This document shows, piece by piece, positions 19,176 to 29,285 of a stretch of 29,285 nt of DNA. The stretch is taken from NCBI GenBank assembly GCA_000969725.1, contig JXSR01S060302.1. One strand, written 5' to 3'. The stretch is from Ophiothrix spiculata. Its lineage: Eukaryota; Echinodermata; Ophiuroidea; Amphilepidida; Ophiotrichidae. Below the pieces are notes generated by a model, which saw only the letters and a list, made by a program, of their open reading frames with translations, searched no databases and was not told the origin of the DNA. The translations under genes and the position numbers were made by a program. Numbering within the stretch: the first letter of the stretch is position 1; every line of letters begins with the position of its first letter.

Positions 19176-19685
19176 TGATCCAGATGAGACAATCAAATGA
19201 GTAACGATCATAAAAGTATGGTTTTAATGAATATTGTCACGGATAGCTATCCTTATCTCCTTGTTGAGTTCTTGAAAAAAAATGTTTGTAACCGTCAGAC
19301 AGCATGAACATCTGAACATTTCATATCATGATTGTTTATACAAAGAGACGATTAATCTTACAGTATGTGATCAAAAAATTATCATTGTTCTCTTTCAAGA
19401 CTTGAACCAGAAAAAATAAATAAAAAATTATACTCCCCGTTAAAAATGCAGGTAGATAAAGTGTTTTACTATTATGAAGTACGCTATCATTCTGTCACTG
19501 ATTATTTATTTGGTTATAGTGTAAGATTTCAGTTTCAAGTTATCATGTACAATCATGCAAATTAATGTAATTGTGTGTCTAAAATACAAACACATTACAA
19601 ATCGCGTCTTATTACATCTTGACTTTTATTTTAAAGTAATCATAAAATTCCTTTAGTTTTATATAAATGTGAGAGATTTGAACTG
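19176..19685. other. No gene seen
   Basis: AT-rich. Part may be decayed repeat C, but no landmark is secure. Confidence 0.35.
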
Positions 19686-19689
19686 ATAA

Positions 19690-20513
19690 TGCAAACAAAC
19701 GCTAGCGAACTTTTGATAACATTGTCAGGTTACAAGTGTCTATCCCAGGCAATATTAATGAAATCCATTATTTATTCATCGGAGCAGGATGAGTTATTAA
19801 TGTTAAGTGTATCTTGTTAGATTGGGGATGGAATGTAGTTAAGAAAAGTAAATCATTCGATTACAGCCCGCTAGTCCAAAAATTAGCCAGTAAGAAAGTT
19901 CGCTAGTCTGTAGACTCGTTATTCCAAAGGTTGGCTTGCCCGAAATGAAATAGGATTCGCTAATCCGAAAATGAAATAAAGTACACTAGTCCGAAATTAG
20001 AACGGGTTCGCCAAAATTAAGGTTCGCCAGTCCGAAATAAAAAAAAAATCACCAGTCCGAAAAAATAGGGTCCGCTATTCCGAAAAGTAAGTTTTTTTCG
20101 GAATAGTGGTCTTTTTTCATTTTCGGACTAGCGAACATTATTTTTTTTTCGGACTAGCGAACCTTTCTCCATTTTCGGACAGGTGAACCCTATTCCATTT
20201 TCGGACTGGCGAACCTTAGGTTAGCGGAACTCTTAAAATGTCGGACAGCGGACCTTATTTCATTTTCGGACTAGCGAACCTTTTTTAAATTCGGACTAGT
20301 GAACCCTTTTTTCGGACCGACAGAACTTTTTCAAATTCGCACTGACGACCTCTCAAGTGTAGGAAAATACACTTTAGGACTGGCGAACCTCATTTCATTT
20401 GGGACTAGCGAACCTTCGGACTAGCGACTAGTAGGTTATTAACAAATATTCATCATTCATACAGAGATAAGTGATGCAAATTTTAATTCCTTTGATTCAT
20501 TATATAAAATATA
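19690..20513 (+). repeat. Repeat C, copy 5 (3' part), split by a foldback
   Basis: The left piece (19690-19853) has CAGGCAATATTAATGAAAT, TTATTTATTCATCGGA and GGGGATGGAATGTAGTTAAG. The right piece (about 20444-20513) has ATATTCATCATTCATACAGA, GATAAGTGATGCAAATTTTA and ATTCCTTTGATTCATT. Joining the two pieces restores the order of the uninterrupted copies, so the array at 19862-20441 inserted into an existing copy. A second element begins at 20516. Confidence 0.6.
19862..20441. mobile_element. Foldback element of inverted tandem short repeats
   Basis: The left half (19862-20089) is a series of about ten variants of TTCGCTAGTCCGAAAATGAA. The right half (20090-20441) is about fourteen variants of the reverse complement, with TTTTCGGACTAGCGAACC most frequent. 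The orientation flips at CTATTCCGAAAA (20074-20085) / TTTTTTCGGAATAG (20093-20106). Unit length varies from about 17 to 30 bp through AT-rich spacers. This is the layout of foldback-type transposons whose terminal repeats are themselves tandem arrays. No coding frame is present. AAAT occurs at both outer junctions (19850-19853, 20444-20447), a possible target duplication that is not decisive. Confidence 0.85.
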
Positions 20514-20515
20514 AA

Positions 20516-21158
20516 TGTGATGACTCACACCGAAAAAGGGGGACTTTGAGACGATCTGCAAACTGAGATATCAGGCTTTGAAGTTGAGAAGTGGTAAATT
20601 TTCGTCTAGGGGTGAATTTGAGATTTTGTGATATTAAGAATCGTCAAAGTTTTAAAACTCTTCCTACTAAGCCGTTTTATATAAAATTGCGAATAAAGAT
20701 GATTTTTTGATAATTTTCTAACACCGTGTCAATCTCGTTTTCGCAATTTTGTGATCGGAAGAAAAAACATCCATATTAGTTAAAAATATGCCTAATTTGA
20801 CGTATTTTTGTAACTAAATTTAAGATATGTATCTTGACAATGTCTGTGTTAAATTTGATAATGATTGAGTGCACGTAAGTACCCGTTGGAGATTTTGTGT
20901 ATATTGAATAGTAATTAATAAAATTGATGCTTTCACAAACCCAAACTTTAAAGCCCGTTTTCTCCAATTGCTATTTTTGAAAAGTAATTAACACGCTCTT
21001 ACTAAAATAGCCATGATAGCCATATCTTCGGAATGGATTGTTGTATCGAAATATTTGAGGTACCAAATTACTTGTGAAACTGTAAGCTTTCTTATGATGT
21101 CAAAAACTCAATTTTGATGTCGGAACCAAAGTCCCCCCTTTCGGTGTGTGTCATCACA
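20516..21158. mobile_element. 643-bp inverted-repeat element
   Basis: TGTGATGACTCACACCGAAA then AAGGGGGACTTTG (from 20516) mirrors CAAAGTCCCCCCTTTCGG then TGTGTGTCATCACA (to 21158). That is about 33 bp with two or three differences. Weaker subterminal similarity (TTTGAAGTTGAG against CTCAATTTTGATG) continues inside. The interior is AT-rich; a 63-codon minus frame at 20776-20967 shows no transposase motif. It abuts repeat C copy 5, so it probably inserted into or beside it. Confidence 0.8.
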
Positions 21159-23129
21159 CATTGTTTGAACATCATGAAATTATGAGGTTTCAAACCTTTT
21201 CGAAGCAGTCTGTTGACGCCGTTTATGTATGAATAAGAGACTCTATTCCTTATGTATGCCAAAAATTGTTATATTTTAATACACTCCGTTATCATAAGTA
21301 TTGCAACATAGCGTAAATCCTGGTGTTTGCGAGTATAACTCGTCAATAGTTAATATTTGATTTCTCATTTATCTGAGCAATATTACCAATGTGTGTTGTT
21401 CAATGCATTAAAACAGTCCCCTTAGCTTTTTTTGGTCCATAGGTAATTGTTGTTGCTTTCAAAATGTCTACTTTATAAGAGATAATGAATGAAGACCTTA
21501 GACACATTGTAGCCATGAGAAACGAAGGAATCCTTTTTAATGTATAGCTGTGCGTTTTGTTTTTTGCTGTCAAATGATTTCTGGAATTAGTAGACGTCAA
21601 AGGGATTCCAATTATGCCAGTACCTCGCACAAAAGCTGTTGTCCGTGTAAGACAACACATAGGGAAAATCATCAATCATTTTACAATAACAGGCTTTTGC
21701 CATTTAGCCTTTTGGCCTTTTCGTTCGCTCAGTATTGACAAGATACTGGAAGTAACCTGCGTATAAACATTCTTGGGGGAATATTCAAAGATATAGACTC
21801 ATAATGTGTAGAGTTACGAAAGGGAAATAATTTACGTCGCTTGTACACAGGCAGCGAAGAGTTGGGATGGCGAATTTTTCGAGGAACAGGACGGTGGTTC
21901 TGAATTGACACCATATTGTTTTCATTAAGGAGTGTAGGTCTAATTAAGTTTTGATAATTAAAGAATAAATGTTTTGGGTGTTAAATATGAAGGCTACGAC
22001 CATTGTAACTTCTCTTTGATGACAAAACTTGGTGCATATCTCATGGTTTAAATTTCATTGGTATGTATTGAATCGAGAAAATTGCGACAACTAACGGACA
22101 CATCGATAACATCGGATGTATCGTCATTATTAGCAAACCAATGTTAAAATATTTTAAGAACATGTCAACAGGTTGTAAATAACCATTTATCGTTTATTTA
22201 TTCTTGAAAATGACGTTACACTCGACAGCACACAGGTATTTGATAACATGTTCTTCGAAAAGGGCGTTAGCAGTATCAATCTAAACGCACATGCGCATTT
22301 CGCAAATCCGAAGTAAAACACGAGAGTGATATTATTAACAGATGAGTCTTGAATAACAAACATTTCAAAAAACGGGAGTTGATTAATTTAACATTTGATC
22401 CTCAACAGATATCAGCTCTCAAAGAATCGCTAATTCTGAATGGAATTGTAGAAGCGAGCAGCCGCCAGCATTAATTTTTTAAGCCCCCTAATTATTGAAA
22501 TAAGTGTATATTATTCAAAATAATTAAAGAAAAGAAACATGGAAGCAAATTCATAAAGCTATCATTATAACTTCCATAACAATTTTTTCACACCAACGTT
22601 TTGAAAACGCCATTTAAACATTGCGCCAAAATCACAGTCGACGATGTTGCATGTTGAAATTCTTAAGACTAGTGTGTGTATGTGAAAGTAGGCAAAAAGT
22701 GCAGTAAGGATGATATTGTGCCGTCTCGCTCGGAATAAACCCTGGCTATCAATCTGGAATACATAAATTTACAATTACATTTTATGTGTTGAATTAATTG
22801 GTAATTACTTGAAACCAAATCTAAAAGCTATACCAGAAGATTCTTTCTTTGAAATATCTTTTTGGGTGGGATGCAAAAGATTCAAGGTTCCCTTCATGAA
22901 AGACATAATAAAAGGTTAAAAGTTAGTATATTCACATTTACTACCTTGGTTTAGATAGTTGTATTTTGTATACAAAATTACAATAAGAATAGGCATTAGA
23001 TTATAAACAACAGGAAAAATCAAATCCAGCAACAATCTTAGGGAATGTGTACGGACATTGACAGGTATAGATACGCTCTTTACACGTGTAATATAATGCA
23101 ACAATAAAAATCAATGGTTAAAATGTAAC
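21159..23129. other. Long stretch without a recognised gene
   Basis: Slightly less AT-rich around 21,400-21,920. One plus-strand frame there, about 21485-21766 with two internal stops, reads MNEDLRHIVAMRNEGILF and, after the stops, VDVKGIPIMPVPRTKAVVR. Minus-strand frames of 91 and 61 codons overlap. None has a motif I recognise, so I do not call a gene. The remainder to 23129 is AT-rich and featureless. Confidence 0.35.
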
Positions 23130-23508
23130 TAAAAGGTAATAGGATATTACAAGGTGGGAAACTTTCAATGAAAATCAATCAGTCTATTCAATTTTAGTTT
23201 TGCCTACTAGAAGCCATTCAATCTCCTTTTCTAAATTGTCAACAGGGAAATAAATATTTGATGATCAAATCGAGCAAGAAAAACCGTAGCTTCCCTTTTG
23301 GCTGTTGTATCATGTATCCACAAAGACTGCTTTAGTATCGTGAAAGAAATATTTGCGAATGCTTTATTCTAACGGAATGCAGTCGTTTGCATTTGTTCCA
23401 GCATCAGGAAATCCCTTTGCGTTGAGGAAAGTAATACACCGGGAGCATTGAGCTGACTGTCTAGTGTTTATTGGTGTTGACTGCATTACATTTAGGTATT
23501 TGGTAAAC
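23130..23508 (+). repeat. Dispersed repeat A, copy 3
   Basis: GAAAATCAATCAGTCTATTC, TTTTGCCTACTAGAAGCCAT, GATGATCAAATCGAGCAAGA, TATCGTGAAAGAAATATTTG and TTCTAACGGAATGC lead to the shared end GGTATTTGGTAAAC. It is collinear with 893-1311. It shares TGATCAAATCGAG with the copy at 26470, a block missing from copies 1 and 2, which suggests two sub-families. Confidence 0.65.
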
Positions 23509-24266
23509 TGTACACTGTAAGAAATCCATCGTAAATTAAAAGAAAGGTTGCATTAAACTGTATTTCTTGTGTGAATACTGTAAGAACCAGTGGTGTAAGG
23601 GTTATTGGTAAATCGTCTTGTGATTTGCCACAAGTAATGTATTATTTTAATAGCTACCATGCAAATATGTACTTGCATCAAACCGTAAAAATGCAGTATA
23701 AAACTGGTAATTTTAATGAATCACAATTGCAAGTTAAAATATCGTATTTTACTGATTTTTCCTGATAAATATACCGTGTTTTTTACAGATTATTTGTTTA
23801 AGGTGACAGTGCAAGGTATCAACATAATCTAATCTTAACAAAATATATACCATTTTACTTTCAACCCTAACATCAGTATTTCTTGCAATGTTAATTACGT
23901 GTACATGCAGCATTACCTTATTTTTTACAGATGAACTTGGATTAATGGCAACGCTAAATTCAGTTTATAGATTATATTTGTGTGATTCAATGAATTCCTG
24001 AATAATATTATGCTTACAAAAATATTTGTTTTTTTGATAGTGTCGTTAAAAAATCGTTAAAAATCACCAAAGGTCCAAGCCCTTTTAGATTTGCGTAAGA
24101 ATATTACTTATACCATTTAATGTTTTGTATCAAACTTTGATAGTGAACAATTTGTACTAAATGTTGCTTAAACGGCGTTGTTATATATATTTTTTCATTA
24201 AAAAATGGAAGAAGTCACACATATAATGCCGTGATATGAAAATTATTTAAAATTATTCATCAGCAC
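23509..24266. other. No gene seen
   Basis: AT-rich. CTGTAAGAAA at 23516 and TTTTTTACAG at about 23782 could be decayed inverted termini, but the match is too short to call. The 64-codon frame at 23571-23765 is unsupported. Confidence 0.35.
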
Positions 24267-25085
24267 TCACGATTTTTCGGTCGAAATTTTCAGAGAAACC
24301 CTTCTCTGTCCACTCTGAGTGGTGTCTGACATCTGATTTCCTGTTCTTTGGTGGCGTCCTTCTTGATGTTGATAAAAGGAAATCATTAATATTTTGAAGT
24401 TAATGGTACACTCTAAAAAATGACCGTATTTTTACGGTAGAAAACCAGTATTTTTAACGGTGAATTCCCGTAAGAAAATATTTACGGACAAAATGTAAAT
24501 TTGACGTCTTTTTACGGGATTTTACCGTAAATATGTGGAAAAAACGGGGAAGTTCCGTAAATTAATAGCAAAAAAGACAATTTGACACCACATAAAATAT
24601 ATACTAAATATGAAATACATGTATATCTGTAGTTATTGTACTAAAGCTGCACATTTTCCCTTGGTGTGGCAATCTGCAAACATGCCTTGTTCTTGAGAAT
24701 GGCTAGGGATGCTTATGTTGACACTAAATATCATCCGATTTTAAGTTGAAAACTGGTGTCAAAATCCACCTATGCTTTGAAACAGGTAGGAAAGGTCCAT
24801 AAAAAAATATGATTTAACGGTAAAATACAGTAAAATAAACAGACACATGTAAAAATACAGTAAAATACCGTATAATAATTTACGGCAAAGTTGTAAATTT
24901 TACGGTAAAGTGTTGGCAACCGAATTGCCAGTGATTTTACCGTAAAATTTACGGGAAATTTCTTAGGGTGTACCAGTCCCTATATATGATGCGGTTAAGC
25001 TCTTCTTGATGTGAATCGCCTCCCGCAATTTCTTGGAATATGAGCTTGTGCTCCCTGCAAACACTTTAACATTGCCGTGATAACT
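24267..25085 (-). pseudogene. Degraded GIY-YIG-like C-terminal reading frame, split by a MITE
   Basis: On the minus strand, from 25085, one frame reads SYHGNVKVFAGSTSSYSKKL and then REAIHIKKS. A KL/RREAxxI segment after a VKVL-like strand, with a downstream LNR, is the usual end of GIY-YIG endonuclease domains such as those of Penelope-like retroelements. There the Glu in REA and the Asn in LN are active-site positions. Here LNR appears only one frame away (EELNR), suggesting a frameshift. The frame stays open through to a TGA at 24267-24269 only if the element at 24409-24970 and one TA are removed. Upstream, TGA at 25086-25088 ends homology; no GIY...YIG motif or reverse transcriptase core is seen. 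Assignment is tentative and rests on one motif; chance resemblance is possible. Confidence 0.35.
24409..24970. mobile_element. TA-flanked element rich in TTTACGG/CCGTAAA
   Basis: The termini CACTCTAAAAAAT (24409) and ATTTCTTAGGGTG (24970) are imperfect inverted repeats, flanked by TA at 24407-24408 and 24971-24972. Subterminal zones on both sides are packed with TTTACGG, CCGTAAA and ACGGTAAA in both orientations, which can pair across the element. The interior has no coding frame. It looks like a non-autonomous Tc1/mariner-type element by its TA duplication; the family name is unknown. It sits inside a minus-strand reading frame on both sides. Confidence 0.75.
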
Positions 25086-25617
25086 TCATGTCCAGCTGGG
25101 GTCGTTATATAAATCAAATATCTTGCTCCTTTTCACTTACAAGCTTTTACTTCTTTGTTTTTGGCTATGTTATTATTATTGGTTAAAACGAAACCGTCAG
25201 TATAGAAAATATTGAATTTGTACTTATTTCCATTTTGAAACAACTTGAGAGAATTTAAGTGTATCCATTTCAAATGTATTCTACAGCAAGTATCGCGTGT
25301 TTGCATACTTAAAGCAACTGATAAGATGGAACATTTCAAATTGCATTAACAATATTTATATCTAGAATGTTCTTGCTTACAGTTCGTATAAGTTATATTA
25401 TGTGATTATAATGTGAAATACGTTTGAGTCATGTAAACCAATATATAGAACAGCAATTTGATTTGGGTCATATGGAATGTCCTATTTTCTCTTAAACGTG
25501 CAATAATAATATAACAGTTAAAATTTGTTTTAATTTTGAATAACCGCCTAAAGTAAATTAAAGTCAGTTAAGGATAAAAAAAACAGCAATGCCTATTAAC
25601 TATCATACGTGCTACCG
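25086..25617. other. No gene seen
   Basis: AT-rich. The 68-codon minus frame at 25133-25339 has no recognisable features. Confidence 0.4.
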
Positions 25618-25687
25618 TCACATCTCTTTGCACTGTCCAAAGATGGCTCCCAGAGAAAAAACCCATAACATCCACTCCATTTTTTTT
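25618..25687 (-). other. Possible signal-peptide exon (weak)
   Basis: On the minus strand a plausible acceptor, CTGCTTTTACAG, ends at 25688. It is followed by a short A run and an ATG (25680-25678). The frame reads MEWMLWVFSLGAIFGQCKEM, then TGA at 25618-25620. The hydrophobic core followed by GQC resembles a secretory signal peptide with a cleavage site. No continuing exon or strong donor was identified, and a 20-codon frame can arise by chance. Confidence 0.15.
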
Positions 25688-26469
25688 CTGTAAAAGCAGT
25701 TAAATAATCCCTTTCATTTAAAGAATAATGTCAGCAGATTCACATATTATGGATGACGTGGATTCAAGAATGCTTCGTGCACATTAATCTTACGATTGAT
25801 CATCATGAATAATCGGTCGATTGATAATCCAAGTAAGGGATGGAGTACTTAAACAATAGAATAGTTAAAACAGTAAGTTGTTTTGCTAATTAAATCCATA
25901 CACTGTTATGAAATAATGTTTCCTTTATTTAAATCAATATTTCTATAGGTTTTTCTTCTTAGTTTAAATCACAAATCACATACACTGAACGAATCACAAA
26001 TAACGAATCCAAAGGAGAATGAATAAACAACGCCTTTTCGAAATTAAAGACTATAAAGTTGGTAAATTATCTGTAACAGAAATATAAGCGTTGAAATTAA
26101 TTATTTGTATAGTAGCAAATTAAATTTTTAAGTGATGCGTAGAGTCAGTAGAAGTAAAGATATGTGTACAATGTACCGGTATGTCGTGACCTCTTAAGAA
26201 GATTGATAATGACGTTGCAAATATTTTGTTGTTTGCATGCTTATTGATAAAGAAAGATTGATAAAACGTGAACGTAAAATTTCAGAAGGTTTCAGTTGAA
26301 GGTAAAAGAACAGTATCAAATCAATCTCCTACTGCATATCGCTCAAATGCACTAGGATTATATACCGTAAGAGACTGATTAAGAAAAGAAAAACACAATC
26401 ATCCTACTGTAAATAAATGCAGTGATCAGAGCAGACTAAATGGTTTGTTTTAATTTAACATAACATCAA
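25688..26469. other. No gene seen
   Basis: AT-rich with no supportable feature. Confidence 0.4.
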
Positions 26470-26800
26470 CAAGATGTTTCTGCTCAGGAAAGTTTCACTG
26501 AAATTCAATCGAGAGTTTTGCCTTACAGCAACTGTTGGATCTCCTTTTCTAAATGTTCAGCATGGCAATACATATTGGTTGATCAAATCGAGTAAGAGGA
26601 AACCGTATCTTTCCTACGGGTATGTGTTGCGTATTTCTCATATTCCTTAAGGTATCGAGGAAAATATGTAAAAGTAAAAATGTATATTATATGTATAAAG
26701 TAAATGTTTTCGATTGTGTTTGCTTCAGACAAAAAAGCACTGAAATCCTTTCATGTTAAGAAAGGTGCTGTTCGTTAACTGTCAATGTTTATTAGTTTAC
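26470..26800 (+). repeat. Dispersed repeat A, copy 4 (diverged)
   Basis: GTTTTGCCTTACAGCAACTG, TGGATCTCCTTTTCTAAATG, CATGGCAATA, TTGATCAAATCGAGTAAGAG and GTATCGAGGAAAATATG align with copy 3 in order. The 3' end matches weakly through CTGTCAATGTTTATTAG. It is the most diverged of the four copies. Confidence 0.6.
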
Positions 26801-29285
26801 TGTGTTGAAACAACGAATTAAAAAAAAACTACACGAACACTGCTTAGCAACTTGTAAGTTATCTTTATCAAAAATATAATGTCTCACATAATGTATTTGT
26901 CTTCAAATCAGAAAGCGATATTATCGATACAAAATAGGACACATGACTATTGCATATAATCAGTAGAAGAAAACATTTAATTCACACTAAGAGCAAGACT
27001 AATATATATATAAATATGCGAACGCGTTATCAATGCACTATATCGTCAACGCTCATTTCGAATAATACTTCAGTATATCATTTAAAAAAATAAAATTTCT
27101 GAATTGAAATCTCGGAATTATTCTATGGCTTATGGGACTGTTTACTTTTGGATAAACGAAAAGCATTACAAACGAGAACTGTTTAACGTAGCCTACATAA
27201 AACAATTATTTCTGCAGATATCGATCCTCTGAGTCATAGTATTGAAACCTATCCCCCTCATTATGCATGTTGCTTACTTTCAAAATAGTTGAAACTACCG
27301 CAATAAAACACGAGGAATGTTTGGTTAAGAATTGGGCGAATGTTTTTTATATCACCTTTAAAAAAATGTTTTGACTGCGAAACAAAATACTGAACCTGCA
27401 CTTATCTCAAATACACTGAACTTGCCCTTATATATTATACTCCTAAATTATCTGAAAATTCGAGACTCAAACCATCTAATGAATTTAAAGAAAAAATTGG
27501 GTGACATTTTAATAAGATTTGTTTAGCAATTTTACTTCCCGACATTATTGATGAAATATGTAAAATTTATGACTTTTCAAATTATATTGAAAGTATACGC
27601 CACTTAAACCTTTTCCCGTGTACGTTGTGTTAATAATTGATTTCTAGCGATTCAACTTCTAAATTTAGACTGTTCGAAAATGTTTTCTTTGCTCTGTTCA
27701 ATAGAAATTGTAATACTTACAATATGAAGATATGTTTTACAAAACTACTTGTGTGTTTTTGATTTTACTAAATATCTAAACAAGCAGGCACAGGATATTG
27801 TGCACACATCTTCTTCATGATTAGCAGATTAAAGATTTAAGCTTTGATTGGTTCGTAAATAAAACTACTTGGTTCACGTGAAACAGGTCAGATATTATTC
27901 ACGGACCGATGGTTTATTTTGATTTAAAAGTCAGGCAATGTAGAAGAATGCCCAGATATTTTTCTCTCTCAAATCAAGAGACTTAAAACGACACTTGTTA
28001 AAAGTGACCAATTTGTTTGGATTTGAAAGGATTTCTTTAGATTAAGACGTAAATCTCTCGTGTGCTTATTAACTGCTACTAACCCAATTGTCGATTTATT
28101 TTAATCGCGACAGGATTTATTTCAAATAAGTCATTTCGGTGTATGTATTATTAAAATCTCAAAAAGAAAATGTGTCATTTTCAAGAGTTTCTTTCACTTT
28201 CAAATAAGTCTCGGGATTTTAGAGAATTTATTCATAACGATTTTTGAATCTAATCTGTTTGAGTATATCTATTTATATTACTTTTATTGGTAACAGTTGT
28301 TTTCATAAGTGAAGGTGTTATTCTTACTGAATACATTAAATGACGTTATTCAAACTACATTTTTAATGCGTAATCTGATGCATTTTCACCATGCGGTTAT
28401 ATACAGTGTTATGTAATTAAAAGACCATACATCCGATGTAATAATGTAAACGAACAGTTCATAGTTATATGCAATATATGTTTATCCACCTATTTGTATC
28501 TTACATACTCTAAAAAATATTAACGTTTCTATGAATTTATTTAAAAAGGCAAGCATAGAACATTGTTTCCAAGAAATTCATATTACATCAAACTTCAAGG
28601 GGACAGTCCTTTTCAACACCAAAATGCTTGAATGTCATGCTTACTCCTAAATTTTGCATTCTTACACTCTGCGGACTATCACAAGTTTTGGCAATATTGT
28701 ATTGACTATTGAATTTGTTTTAGAAACATCTTCAAAATGGCATCCACAGTTTTCTTCAAAAAAGCCCTTTCTTTCATAATCGCAAAAATTTACGTAGCTC
28801 AAAAAATCCAATATTGTTCAGACATTTCCAGATTATAGGACCAATGCTTATGAAGGAAATGCAAATGATATACGGTATACTACCAATGATAACAACAGCG
28901 ATGGCAGCATAAATTATTCCAGAGAAATACTAATATCAGAATTTCTTACAAGTTTTCAAGTCTATAATGATGCAATTTCATACACTCCACGTGCAACCTA
29001 GCCAATCAGAAGGCAAGAATATAATGTACTGCGTTCTGGTTTGCGTGAACAGCGTTTAGCGCGTATGGTTGTTGATTTCTTTTAAATTTTACTTTTGATT
29101 GTCATATAAGGCTTATTTTTTCAAAAAAAAAATTGCAATATCAATTTTTCGTTTGTGTATAAATGGTTTGTGGTTTGATAAAATTACATTTCATTTTACT
29201 TGAGAAATAATGCTCTAGTGGTAAGTATATACGGGGTAATTTTGTGTGTGCAATATTTCCATACTATTGTTATTTCTGAAATAAA
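26801..29285. other. Long AT-rich stretch without a recognised feature
   Basis: No frame of note, no clear inverted repeat longer than about 10 bp, and no copy of repeats A-E. A CCAAT-type motif (AGCCAATCAGAA) lies at about 28999, followed by a slightly GC-richer block to 29070. This could be promoter-like or the edge of another repeat, but nothing confirms either. Confidence 0.4.

Noticed and set aside
23516..23791. CTGTAAGAAA ... TTTTTTACAG as possible transposon ends
   Set aside because: Only about 10 bp match, the sequence is low-complexity, and there is no subterminal similarity or target duplication.
28990..29070. CCAAT-containing, slightly GC-richer block as a promoter
   Set aside because: A single CCAAT motif without a TATA box, initiator or downstream gene in the window is not enough.
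1..29285. CRISPR arrays, rRNA, tRNA or prokaryotic operons
   Set aside because: No regularly spaced identical repeats with unique spacers, no conserved RNA cores and no gene-dense coding. The sequence style is eukaryotic.

Overview
This window looks like gene-poor eukaryotic (metazoan) DNA: strongly AT-rich, with no bacterial-style gene packing, no open frame that reads as a known intact protein, and a dense layering of old interspersed repeats. The mix of many short terminal-inverted-repeat elements, foldback elements made of tandem sub-repeats, and a decayed non-LTR retrotransposon tail is what I would expect from a marine invertebrate such as a bivalve mollusc. That assignment is inference; no gene here identifies the species. 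I find no functional protein-coding gene, rRNA, tRNA or CRISPR array. Every open frame above about 60 codons is either inside a repeat or lacks recognisable protein features.

Region 1 (1-5,700): a palindromic element end at the left edge, the first copies of dispersed repeats B (187-470), A (893-1311) and D (1665-2000), a 567-bp TA-flanked inverted-repeat element (2085-2653), two smaller inverted-repeat elements (3359-3465, 3566-3830), a 211-bp tandem duplication (about 4000-4420), the 3' end of a LINE on the minus strand with a hexanucleotide tail (4646-4943), and a long-armed foldback (5303-5674). Region 2 (5,700-10,480): mostly featureless AT-rich DNA, then repeat B (7285-7670), repeat A in reverse (7976-8340), a 385-bp inverted-repeat element (8880-9264) and repeat B again (9990-10400).

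Region 3 (10,480-20,515) is organised by repeat C, a unit of roughly 0.8-0.95 kb present five times in the same orientation. Later insertions sit within or between these copies: a palindromic foldback with ATAA duplications (11576-11881), inverted-repeat elements at 13404-13969, 14106-14577, 17411-17524 and 18206-18367, a small compound array (17639-17765), and a foldback of about 580 bp built from roughly 24 short repeats that flip orientation in the centre (19862-20441). Region 4 (20,516-29,285) begins with a 643-bp inverted-repeat element and is otherwise sparse. It carries repeat A twice (23130-23508, 26470-26800) and a degraded minus-strand reading frame resembling the C-terminal part of a GIY-YIG endonuclease (24267-25085), which is split by a TTTACGG-rich TA-flanked element (24409-24970).

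The genes do not work together in any pathway sense. The window is best read as a stratigraphic record: old repeats A-D, then DNA-transposon-like elements and foldbacks inserted on top. The most distinctive structures are the two foldback arrays made of CCGA-containing short repeats and the same-strand repeat C series with its nested insertions.
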